From Polytrichum commune (taxonomy: Eukaryota; Streptophyta; Polytrichopsida; Polytrichales; Polytrichaceae), in contig OX485806.1 in the NCBI GenBank assembly GCA_950295325.1, positions 374,001 through 434,000 of the forward strand: a stretch of DNA of 60,000 bases, written 5' to 3'. Below are positions 11,779 through 19,878 of the stretch, in pieces. The notes beneath the pieces are model-generated. The model saw only the letters and a list, made by a program, of their open reading frames with translations, had not been told where the DNA came from and did no database searches. Positions within the stretch are counted from its first letter, which is position 1. Each line of letters begins with the position of its first letter. The translations under genes and the position numbers were made by a program.

Positions 11779-12832
11779 TTTCATAATATCGACCACCGGT
11801 GTAATTGTTTAGACATGAACAATTTTATCTGTGTTTGATTCATCTGATCTCTAGTTTGGGAAATCACCTAATAAGTTATAACTTACGAGTCTTGCTTTAG
11901 TTAATTTGCAGATAATTAAATAATCGTTATATTTCAGACGAAGTCTCTGTCATAAAACGCACCAGAGTTCTCTAATCAATTTCTTCCCTTCCCTGGTTAC
12001 ATCGCATGTGGAAAAAATTGGGTCTCGGTTCCTGTATCTGGGTTTTGCAAGATAAAAAGCTGCACTTTTTATCTTTGCAACGCATCAACTTTAGCTCTGC
12101 CAAAATTTTGAAGCCCAATAGTTGTATACAACAGATCGAATGGGTTGACGCAATAGAAGAAGATCGAGGACCAAAATGCACGCATTGCCAATTACATTAA
12201 TACCGTCGCATATGTGAATATAATCCCTACAACCTCGATGCCGACCAATTCCATCGCTTCGGGCTTCTAATCAGATCAAATCCACAAGGACGAAATTGCC
12301 GCACTTCTTAAGGGCAAACGATAATTCTACATGCCCACAATGCTCGAAATTGGTCGCTAATTAGAAGTCCCTTCACAGTGCAAAGACGGGTAAAAAAATC
12401 AACAGCAAGGTCGGAGACTTACCTCATATTGACGGTCGCTGAAAGAAGAGGGATTCAAAGAGACGTTTCGGCGGTGAGTTGGTGTCTACCTAAGTGGCCG
12501 TAGCAAGGAATCCGCAGCAGCGGTAGCAGCAAGAAAGAAGAGGGAAAACACGGGGAAGACAGAAAATGACGGCAATGCGAAGATACTAGGATTGGTAGAT
12601 TTACGACGTTTTCAAGGTTTCGAATTGGCAACGTGGCCTCAGCAGAGGCCAGAACCCTGGTTCGCCTCCGATAGACTTCTTCTCGAAGACGAAAAGATTG
12701 TCGGTGCTGTAATTTTTACTTTCCCTAGTTTCGATTTCGCGGTTCCAAGTTGCTGTAGAGTATATTGTTAGAGCTTGGAAATCTGTCGCAGGAGCAAGGA
12801 TGCTTGAAGATGAAACCTCTGGATACTTGGAT
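11779..12832. other. Intergenic DNA with a possible minus-strand first exon
   Basis: No long frame is convincing. On the minus strand an 'ATGAG|GTAAGT' consensus splice donor occurs near 12425-12435, preceded upstream by a GC-richer, 5'-UTR-like stretch (12440-12560). That would fit the start of a minus-strand gene, but no following exon was found. The sequence up to 12832 is the left flank of Copia-A. Confidence 0.3.
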
Positions 12833-13026
12833 TGTAAGAACGTGTAGAAAAGTGTAGACAGACATCACTGTCTAGGAACTTACAGTTCGGGGTGAGCAAT
12901 GGGCTCACCGGGAATATATACAGGAAGTTCTAAGTCTGAGTAATAATCCTAAACCTAATTAGTCTTAATCACAACTAACCCTAATTGTACAGTTAACAGG
13001 TGGCTGTGTGTGCATACGTTCTAACA
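12833..13026 (-). repeat. Copia-A 3' LTR (194 bp)
   Basis: TGTAAGAACG...CGTTCTAACA in plus-strand reading, identical by eye to 18368-18561. It contains an AT palindrome-like TATA core (12913-12920) readable on both strands. In plus-strand reading this LTR lies 62 bp upstream of the antisense ORF, so it could supply that ORF's promoter. Confidence 0.95.
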
Positions 13027-13035
13027 CCCCCTCTT
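13027..13035 (-). other. Copia-A polypurine tract
   Basis: The minus strand reads AAGAGGGGG directly against the 3' LTR, the expected place and composition for the plus-strand DNA primer of an LTR retrotransposon. Confidence 0.85.
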
Positions 13036-13088
13036 GCACACAAAGCCCGACATAACTTTCTGAGATACGGAGAGCAAGAGATCAAAGC

Positions 13089-13838
13089 ATGGACTTGAAA
13101 TTGAAAAAGATCACATGGGTCCGTTTGTTGTCTCTGTTGCTGTGGACGGTCTTGATGATGATTAAGCGCGGAGTGTCTTTGCTGATAGAGAAAGTTGAGA
13201 ACCAAGTCTTTGAGGTGAGCGGTCAGACTCCGGAGAGGGAGAGTGAGAGAAGACAGGGAGAATTGGCGACGCTGCTACCCCCTCTTACAGATGAGCTGGT
13301 GCTCACACAGATTTGGCCGCGGTTGCATAAGAGAGTGAATGTCTCTCTCCTGTGGAGATTGAGGAGAGTGAACAAGGTGTGGAGGGAAAAGGTAAACGCA
13401 ACGCTGGAGTGGAGTGCCTTAGAGTTGGTGCGCGTGGACAGCAAGGGCTTCCTCCGATTAATCTCCGAACGTGGTGAACGTCGACCGCCTTTGAGGGAGA
13501 GAGTAGAAAGCGAGTTGAGATTCCTTGCAATACTCCTTGATGAAGAACTCGAAACATTCTCGGCTGAGTCGAAGCCGAGTCGACCGGTGATAGAAGAACC
13601 AGGTTCAGTTCCGGGCGTGAAGAACTGTGAGTCGAGGGTACCTGTTTCAGAGGAATTGGAATCTGAAATGTCGAGCAGTAGTTGTGGAATCTGTAGGAAG
13701 GCAGGATGGGTCTATCTGGGAGAGAATTTCCGAGAGGGAAGTGAGGAAACCGAAGATGAGCGATTCGAAGAGAATTCAGTTTCGTCTTCAGATAGCTCGA
13801 TGAGAGTATGGTACCCTCGCCATTTCAGGAGGATTTAG
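13089..13838 (+). CDS. Antisense F-box-like protein carried by Copia-A
   Basis: A 249-residue frame with a true ATG lies inside the element but on the strand opposite gag-pol. Its TAG overlaps the pol TAA tail to tail within the four bases 13835-13838. Residues about 9-26 form a hydrophobic, possibly membrane-spanning segment. Residues about 64-103 resemble an F-box: 'PLTDELVLTQIWPRL', then 'SLLWRLRRVNKVWRE'. F-box proteins recruit substrates to SCF ubiquitin ligases through SKP1. A charged middle and an acidic, serine-rich tail ending in 'SSDSSMRVWYPRH' follow, with a CGIC pair near residue 199. The tight fit between pol and the LTR suggests it is an integral part of the element. Antisense ORFs are known in some Ty3 elements; I know of no Copia example with an F-box. 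The role, perhaps countering host silencing, is speculative. Confidence 0.65.
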   Translation: MDLKLKKITWVRLLSLLLWTVLMMIKRGVSLLIEKVENQVFEVSGQTPERESERRQGELATLLPPLTDELVLTQIWPRLHKRVNVSLLWRLRRVNKVWREKVNATLEWSALELVRVDSKGFLRLISERGERRPPLRERVESELRFLAILLDEELETFSAESKPSRPVIEEPGSVPGVKNCESRVPVSEELESEMSSSSCGICRKAGWVYLGENFREGSEETEDERFEENSVSSSDSSMRVWYPRHFRRI

Positions 13839-16800
13839 AGAAGTTGACTGTGGAGATATAGTTTACTCTTGCAATTCTCGAATTTGACCCTACCAAGGGA
13901 TTTTGTCAAAATATCAGCAGGTTGATCCTGTGAGGAAATAAAAACAACTGAGATGGTGTTGTTTTCAACTTTTTGCCGTGTAAAATGGTAGTCTATTTCA
14001 AAATGCTTGGATCTTTCGTGAAAAACAGGGTTATAGCTAAGTTTGATACTACTCTGATTATCACAGTAGAGATTGGTAGGTTTGTCATCCAGGAATCTGA
14101 GTTCTTTTAGGAGTCTCCTAATCCAAACAGCTTCGCAGGAACATTGGGCAAGAGCTCTATATTCTGACTCACAAGAGGACCTAGAGGTACTGGATTGTTT
14201 CTTGGAGTTCCAAGAAATAGGAGAATTGCCTAAGAAGAAAATGTATGCACTTACGGAAATCCTGTCGTCTAGGTCTTGTCCATAATCAGCATCGGTATAT
14301 CCGTGCAGACGATTCTCCTCCCCTTGTTTGAAAAACAAGCCTAAGTCTGGAAAGCGACGGATATAGCGAAGAATGTGCTTAGCGGCTTGGAGGTGGGCTT
14401 CCTGGGGGCTTTGCATGTAACGACTGACTACACTGACAGCGTGAGCAATGTCAGGACGTGTTTTAGTTAAGAACAGTAACTTTCCCACAAGCATCCTGTA
14501 GAGAGTTGCATCGACAGGTGGTGTAGCTGAATTCTTTGACAGAATCGTACCTTCAGGGAGGGGAGTGGAAGAAGGAGCGCAGTCATGCATGCCGAATTGT
14601 TGAAGAATGCTAATGGCATAGTCAGTCTGATGCATTCGAAGGGCAGAAGAATTGCGCTCAAATTGCACTCCTAGATAGCGCTGAAGGGGGCCGAGGTCTT
14701 TTGTCTGAAAGTTTGCGTGAAGGTGACCTTTGAGCTGGTTGATAAGTGTGAGGCAGCTCCCTGTAATAAGAATGTCGTCGACGTATACGAGGAGAGCTAT
14801 GGTGTGAGCACCAATGTGAGCAAAGTATAAATTGGGGTCGGCGTCAGATTGGGTAAGGTGCCATGCGAGAAGGGCTGCATGTAGCCTAGCGTACCAAGCG
14901 CGAGGGCTCTGTTTAAGACCATACAGAGACTTGTGCAGCTTGCACACCAGATGTTCAGTGCTGGGTCGAATAAAACCCTGAGGCTGGAGCATATAGACAT
15001 CCTCTTTGAGAATACCATTGAGGAAGGCAGTTAAAACATCTAACTGATGAATAGGCCAGTTAAGATGAACAGCAAGAGCAATTAAAGTGCGAATGGTTTC
15101 CCATCGCACAACTGGAGCGAAGGTTTCAAGAAAATCTTCGCCATCTTGTTGTTCAAACCCTCTGGCGACAAGGCGAGCTTTGTAGCGCAGAGCGGTCGGA
15201 GTGTCTCCTGGCTTGGTTTTATAAACCCAGCGTGAGGTAATAGCCTTCTTGGTAGGGGGTAAAGGAACTAGAGACCATGTATTGTTACGGTATATGGATG
15301 CAATCTCAGCTTCCATCGCCTTCCGCCAATGGGGATTGAGGTGTGCCTGCTTGAAGGTAAGGTGCTCGGTGGAGGCTTCTGAGATGTCGTCAGAGGGTTC
15401 AAGATGAACCTGGGCGACGAATTCGTGGAGATGTCTGGGAAATTTACGGATTCGGTCGGAGCGTCGTGAGAGGTCCGAGGCAGGGAGCGGAGAGAGCGTC
15501 GGTGAGGAGGGACGCTCGGGGGGTGGGGAAAAATCGCCCTGTGGTGAGGGAGGCGATTCCAGCAAGGAGGAATGATCCTCCCTGAGTGGTTGGGTGGGGG
15601 AAGATTGCGGTTCGGTGGACATTGGTTCCGGAGCGTTTGTTGGTGATGAAGTCGAGGCATCGAGAAGAGTTCGAAGCTCTTCTGTGCGGGTCGGTGCCGA
15701 AGTGGGGAGAATCGCAGTGTCTTCCGAGAGTGGAGTGGAGTGATCCTGAGAGGTGGAGGAGACTCTTGGAGTAAGCAGGGGTGCCTCATTGATGAAGAGG
15801 TCTCGGGATACAAAAACGCGTTTAGTGGTCGGTCTGTAGCACCTGTATGCCTTGGCGTTTGAATCAAAACTGAGGAGGATACATTTCTCGGATCGAGGCT
15901 CAAGTTTAGACCTCAAGGTCTTTGGAACATGAACAAAAACTGGTGAACCAAAGATGCGGAGGTGAGCAATAGAAGGTTTCGTACCATAAAACAACTCATG
16001 GGGCGTTTTATTCGGATGACGTTTCGTAGAGCGAAGATTGAGTATATCAGCGGCTACCTTGACAGCTTCTCCCCATAAGTGGCCAGGTAAGGATTGATCG
16101 AGGAGCAGACAACGTGTAATGTCCAATAGAGACCGGTTTCGGCGTTCTGCAACGCCGTTCCTTTGCGGTGTGTACGGTGGAGTAGGCTCCCTGGAAATAC
16201 CCTCCGAGGAGCAGAATTCGAGGAAGTCGTGCGAGGTGAATTCGCCACCATTATCAGTGCGAAGGGCTTGAATAGATTTGCCAGTAGAGGTCTTCATGAG
16301 GGTCACAAAGTTTTTAAACTTAGAGAGAACCTGACTCTTTTGAGAGATGAAATAGAGCCAAGTGTGTCGTGAGAAGTCGTCAATAAAACTTACAAAGTAA
16401 CGGGCTCCACCGAGAGAGGTTGTTCGAAACGGCCCGCACACGTCCGAATGGACTAGCTCCAGAATGCGAGAAGTCTGGTGCGATGTCTGCTTCTGAAGCT
16501 TTGTGCGAGTATGCTTTCCTAGTAGACAAGCGTCGCAGGTGTGCTTTGAGAAACGGAGTTGCGGCAGACCGCGCACTGCACTGGAAGTGATCATCCGCTG
16601 CAATCCTCGCGAGTGGAAGTGACCAAGGCGTTTGTGCCAGAGAGTAGTCTGCGAGTGTGATTGAGCGAGATGGACTTCAGGTTGATTTTGACAAGCACCG
16701 AAGAGTCTGTAGAGACCCTTGCTCCCTTCTCTAGGTGCGAAAGCTTCAACCTGATAAGTAGTGTCATCGATAATGAAACAACCGGTAGTTTTAATAACAA

Positions 16801-17137
16801 GGGTTTTGTTCTGGTCCGTTAAGGATCCCACACTCAGCAAATTTTTCGTGATCCCAGGGGAGTAAAGAACAGATGAGATGGTCTTTATTTCTCCCGAAGA
16901 AATTTGGATGTCGGTGTTTCCGACCCCATTTACATTGTGGCTCTGGCCACCAGCAGATCTAATCTGAGTTCCACTAGTTGGAGAAATAGAAGTGAAAACT
17001 GAGGAGTCCCCCGAAACATGGTGGGTTGCTCCGGAATCTAAGTACCAGGATGCAGTGTGGTGAGGAGTCTCAAGGAGATTGAGCTCTACGAGGCACGCAT
17101 CGATGACTTGATCTGCTGACTCGAGATCGTGAGGCTC
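13835..17137 (-). CDS. Copia-A pol: protease, integrase, reverse transcriptase, RNase H
   Basis: The frame is open for 1100 codons after the gag TAG and in the same frame as gag. In order: aspartic protease with 'WYLDSGATHH' (near 17037); GAG-pre-integrase zinc binding 'LWHKRLGHFH...CDACLLGKH'; integrase core with 'HSDVCG', 'RTDNGGEF' and 'NGVAERRNR' (the D,D,E triad); reverse transcriptase with 'LDVLTAFLNG', 'SLYGLKQSPRAW' and catalytic 'YVDDIL' (near 14780); RNase H with 'GYTDADYGQD', 'SCESEYRAL' and 'YCDNQSSIKL', ending in the usual 'ADILTKSL'. All key residues appear present. There is no ATG before the protease, so expression must be by readthrough of the TAG or the element is defective at that codon. 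Confidence 0.93.
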   Translation of the reverse strand, partial: EPHDLESADQVIDACLVELNLLETPHHTASWYLDSGATHHVSGDSSVFTSISPTSGTQIRSAGGQSHNVNGVGNTDIQISSGEIKTISSVLYSPGITKNLLSVGSLTDQNKTLVIKTTGCFIIDDTTYQVEAFAPREGSKGLYRLFGACQNQPEVHLAQSHSQTTLWHKRLGHFHSRGLQRMITSSAVRGLPQLRFSKHTCDACLLGKHTRTKLQKQTSHQTSRILELVHSDVCGPFRTTSLGGARYFVSFIDDFSRHTWLYFISQKSQVLSKFKNFVTLMKTSTGKSIQALRTDNGGEFTSHDFLEFCSSEGISREPTPPYTPQRNGVAERRNRSLLDITRCLLLDQSLPGHLWGEAVKVAADILNLRSTKRHPNKTPHELFYGTKPSIAHLRIFGSPVFVHVPKTLRSKLEPRSEKCILLSFDSNAKAYRCYRPTTKRVFVSRDLFINEAPLLTPRVSSTSQDHSTPLSEDTAILPTSAPTRTEELRTLLDASTSSPTNAPEPMSTEPQSSPTQPLREDHSSLLESPPSPQGDFSPPPERPSSPTLSPLPASDLSRRSDRIRKFPRHLHEFVAQVHLEPSDDISEASTEHLTFKQAHLNPHWRKAMEAEIASIYRNNTWSLVPLPPTKKAITSRWVYKTKPGDTPTALRYKARLVARGFEQQDGEDFLETFAPVVRWETIRTLIALAVHLNWPIHQLDVLTAFLNGILKEDVYMLQPQGFIRPSTEHLVCKLHKSLYGLKQSPRAWYARLHAALLAWHLTQSDADPNLYFAHIGAHTIALLVYVDDILITGSCLTLINQLKGHLHANFQTKDLGPLQRYLGVQFERNSSALRMHQTDYAISILQQFGMHDCAPSSTPLPEGTILSKNSATPPVDATLYRMLVGKLLFLTKTRPDIAHAVSVVSRYMQSPQEAHLQAAKHILRYIRRFPDLGLFFKQGEENRLHGYTDADYGQDLDDRISVSAYIFFLGNSPISWNSKKQSSTSRSSCESEYRALAQCSCEAVWIRRLLKELRFLDDKPTNLYCDNQSSIKLSYNPVFHERSKHFEIDYHFTRQKVENNTISVVFISSQDQPADILTKSLGRVKFENCKSKLYLHSQLL

Positions 17138-18253
17138 CTAGTCTTGGATAAATGGATCTGTCTCCTCAAGGTTGTGGACTTGAGCACTTCGTCCCCGCTG
17201 CTGGAGCAAGCGGTGCTCAAAATCTTTCATTCGGTCTAACATTGACCTAATGTCGCACTCTCTTTCAAAATGTCCATCTAAACCGCAAAAATGACATTTG
17301 TCTCCTCTGGGTTTCTCTGGACCTTTGGTGCGGTAGCGAGGCTGGTAGTGTGTCGGCGAGTTCGTCCTTGGTGATGACTCGCTAGATCTTGTGAGGGAAC
17401 TTCCGGGATGATGCCGAGAGGAGTTGAAGCCTCCCGAATCCGTCTGATAATTGGACCTGGAGTTCGAAGATCGTCCGAAGTCTCCTGGGCGCCTGGTGTT
17501 CTCGAAGCTCCCGAATCGCCTGGAGTTCACCGTGGTCGGGAAAGAAGTGCCTCTGTGCGAGGGGTGAGATCGCTTAAAGCGATCCTGTTGAGAGAACAAA
17601 ACCTCCCCTTCGTCTTGCTGTTGCTTCTCGAGCTTGATCGAAGTCTCTTCGGAGATGAGCTTCGCCTCCAACTGTTCGTAGGTGGGTAGAGACGATGCAG
17701 CAATCTGCATCCGCTTAAAAATGTCGTACTCCTTCGGCAAGTTCTTGAGTGTGTAGTACACTATAATGTCTTCAGGAATAATCACCTCGACTTCTTCCAA
17801 AAGATTTGCCACCTCCTTGATCTCAGTGAGGTGAGCATCCATCGAGATAGCTTCCGTTTTTTTCAATGAGAAGAACTTCTCTATCAACATGACTCGGCGA
17901 GGGCCGCTATCGGACTCGTATCTGGTCTTAAGACCAACCCAACATTCATGTGGATCATGATAACGACGAAGAAGCTTCAATGCGCTATTCTTCGCGTTAC
18001 TATTGATGATGCTCATGACGAGCAAGCGTGCCATCCTCTCCTCTTCTCCCATGATAGTGCTCGGAGGTGTGAGGCAGTAGAAGAAGCGTCCATCCTTCTG
18101 AAGGAGGTTCTTCATTCTGTATGCCCAAACTCCATAGTTAGTTCCTCCCTCAAGATGATACACCTCCGGCAGAATGTAGTCTCCTCCCATGGTAATATGT
18201 CTAATGCTACGAGACTGGAAAGTACTCTCGGTATCCCTTTCTACTGTAGACAT
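17138..18253 (-). CDS. Copia-A gag (nucleocapsid polyprotein)
   Basis: A 371-residue frame starting with ATG about 100 nt after the primer site. The N-terminal half shows the UBN2/Copia gag pattern ('GTNYGVWAYRMKNLL', 'CWVGLKTRYES', 'LIEKFFSLKK'). A basic, serine/arginine-rich linker follows, then a CCHC zinc knuckle 'CHFCGLDGHFEREC' at residues 320-333. It packages element RNA into virus-like particles. The frame ends '...PFIQD' followed by TAG, after which the same reading frame continues without a stop into pol. Confidence 0.92.
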   Translation of the reverse strand: MSTVERDTESTFQSRSIRHITMGGDYILPEVYHLEGGTNYGVWAYRMKNLLQKDGRFFYCLTPPSTIMGEEERMARLLVMSIINSNAKNSALKLLRRYHDPHECWVGLKTRYESDSGPRRVMLIEKFFSLKKTEAISMDAHLTEIKEVANLLEEVEVIIPEDIIVYYTLKNLPKEYDIFKRMQIAASSLPTYEQLEAKLISEETSIKLEKQQQDEGEVLFSQQDRFKRSHPSHRGTSFPTTVNSRRFGSFENTRRPGDFGRSSNSRSNYQTDSGGFNSSRHHPGSSLTRSSESSPRTNSPTHYQPRYRTKGPEKPRGDKCHFCGLDGHFERECDIRSMLDRMKDFEHRLLQQRGRSAQVHNLEETDPFIQD

Positions 18254-18355
18254 TTGGAAGCTTTCGAAAAGAAACGGCTAGTTCTTAGAGAACCCTAACC
18301 CGCAGAGAGGTCGGCTAATTCTAAGGAGCCCTAATCGTAGAGAAGTCCTAAGCCT

Positions 18356-18367
18356 GCTCTGATACCA
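18356..18367 (-). other. Copia-A primer-binding site (initiator tRNA-Met 3' end)
   Basis: Directly next to the 5' LTR the minus strand reads TGGTATCAGAGC, the complement of the 3' end of plant initiator tRNA-Met and the standard primer site of plant Copia elements. Confidence 0.93.
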
Positions 18368-18561
18368 TGTAAGAACGTGTAGAAAAGTGTAGACAGACAT
18401 CACTGTCTAGGAACTTACAGTTCGGGGTGAGCAATGGGCTCACCGGGAATATATACAGGAAGTTCTAAGTCTGAGTAATAATCCTAAACCTAATTAGTCT
18501 TAATCACAACTAACCCTAATTGTACAGTTAACAGGTGGCTGTGTGTGCATACGTTCTAACA
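18368..18561 (-). repeat. Copia-A 5' LTR (194 bp)
   Basis: Identical by eye to 12833-13026. In the sense (minus) direction a 'CTGTATATATTCCC' TATA element lies in mid-LTR, with about 90 bp left for R and U5. The plus-strand target duplication TGGAT follows at 18562-18566. Confidence 0.95.
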
Positions 18562-18729
18562 TGGATAAGTCCATCTAGAGACACATAGAAAGTATGCTGT
18601 GGCGATTAGGACAGACATGGCTCAGGTCACAGAAGGCTGTGGCGAGAATTTGCCAATGGATCAAGGCTAATCAGGGAGTATGAAGCCCTGAGGAGAAGGG
18701 TTTTATCAGTACACTTCCCTTTGTATCTT

Positions 18730-19875
18730 TGTACACTTCCGATTCTGTACACTTCCCTTGTATCTTCTGTCTATGGATCATTCAAGGAATGTAATGCTAG
18801 CCATCAATTTTATGCAACCTGTAAGACTTTTATGGTCTATGATAATGCATATGAATCAGTAGCTATGATGAATTGCACTGAGGTCTTTAACCTTAGATAA
18901 CATATAGGTTATGCAAGTATATGATAGATTGAGACGGTTTATGTAAATGCCGAATCTGTACACTCCGTTGCATCTGTTGTCTATGCATCTGTACACTCCG
19001 TTGCATCTAATTTGTAGGATCCATTTTATGTGAGCTGTAAGATTTTCATGTGATGCTTATGCATGAGAAACTACGATGAAATACGCTAAGATCTTGAACC
19101 TTAGAAATTAAATAGGTGATATGCAAGCACGGGGGGTGCACTTCATTGTCAAGTTGAACACCACGTGCGATAAAACAAAATCTACTTTTTACATAAAGCA
19201 TCATCAAAATGGTTCAAAAGTTTATGATTTTTTTTCATGAGTAGATATACATGGTATCTATTACATAGTAAAAATTTGTAACCAAATTTGGTGATTTGTT
19301 TTTTTAATAAAACATACCGTTTCTAACTAGAATGACGCAACATTGAACTAAAATAATTACTACAAAAAATGAAGATGACTAAAAATTTCAAAAAAATATA
19401 CAAAAGATATTACCAATGGTTATGTGTATGTAGAAAAAATATCATAATTTTAAAAATTATCTATGGCATGTAATATAGGGTAGCAAACTTTTATCGCACG
19501 TGGCTATGAAATGTAAGGGGGTGTGATCCCCCCGTGTATGCAAGTTATGCGAGCATATGAAAGATTGAGACTGTCTATGTAAGTGCTCATTCTGTACACT
19601 GCCTTGCATCTGTTGTCTATAAATCATTTGTCGGAATGAAATGCTAAGCATCCATTTAATGTGAGCTGTAAGGTTTTCATGGTCTATGATGATGCATACG
19701 ATTCAAAACCATGATGAATTGCAATAAGGTATGTAACCTTAGATAATAAATAGGTTATGCAAGTATATGATAGATGATGATAGTAAATAGGTTATGTCTT
19801 AACCTTTAGATAATAAATAGGTTATGCAGGTTATGCAAGTATATGATAAGTTGAACCGATTCTTGCAAGTTTATG
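18730..19875 (+). repeat. Tandem repeat array (about 250-bp units) upstream of the P450
   Basis: Three diverged units recur. Each has 'tgtacact-c-ttg-atct', 'ttttatg-gagctgtaag', 'atgatgaattgca', 'ccttagataataaataggtta' and 'tgcaagtatatgatagattga'. They begin near 18738, 18956 and 19595, and the second is split by the MITE at 19128-19536. The last unit runs to the start of the P450 reading frame and may have replaced its original 5' end. Confidence 0.7.
19128..19536. mobile_element. hAT-type MITE with 8-bp target duplication
   Basis: The 409-bp element has imperfect terminal inverted repeats starting CACGGGGGG, with a second shared block CCACGTGCGATAAAA about 33 bp inside each end. The flanks repeat TATGCAAG (19120-19127 and 19537-19544). 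An 8-bp duplication fits the hAT superfamily. No coding capacity is seen. It sits inside the tandem array upstream of the P450. Confidence 0.8.
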
Positions 19876-19878
19876 TAG

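Larger units (their letters stand above)
12833..18561 (-). mobile_element. Complete Copia LTR retrotransposon (Copia-A)
   Basis: Two 194-bp LTRs (12833-13026 and 18368-18561), both TG...CA, look identical base for base and are flanked by the 5-bp target duplication TGGAT (12828-12832 and 18562-18566). Identical LTRs imply recent insertion. Reading on the minus strand the order is 5' LTR, initiator tRNA-Met primer site, gag, in-frame TAG, protease-integrase-RT-RNase H (Copia order), an antisense F-box-like ORF, polypurine tract and 3' LTR. The element is 5729 bp long and sits between the left duplication arm and the P450 gene. Confidence 0.97.

Noticed and set aside
15268-15903. 211-residue proline/serine-rich minus-strand ORF
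   Set aside because: It is a shadow frame of Copia-A pol in the linker between integrase and RT.
12640-18680. Host gene split by Copia-A
   Set aside because: Flanks joined at TGGAT give about 45 open codons on the left, then a stop soon after the joint; the evidence is too weak.
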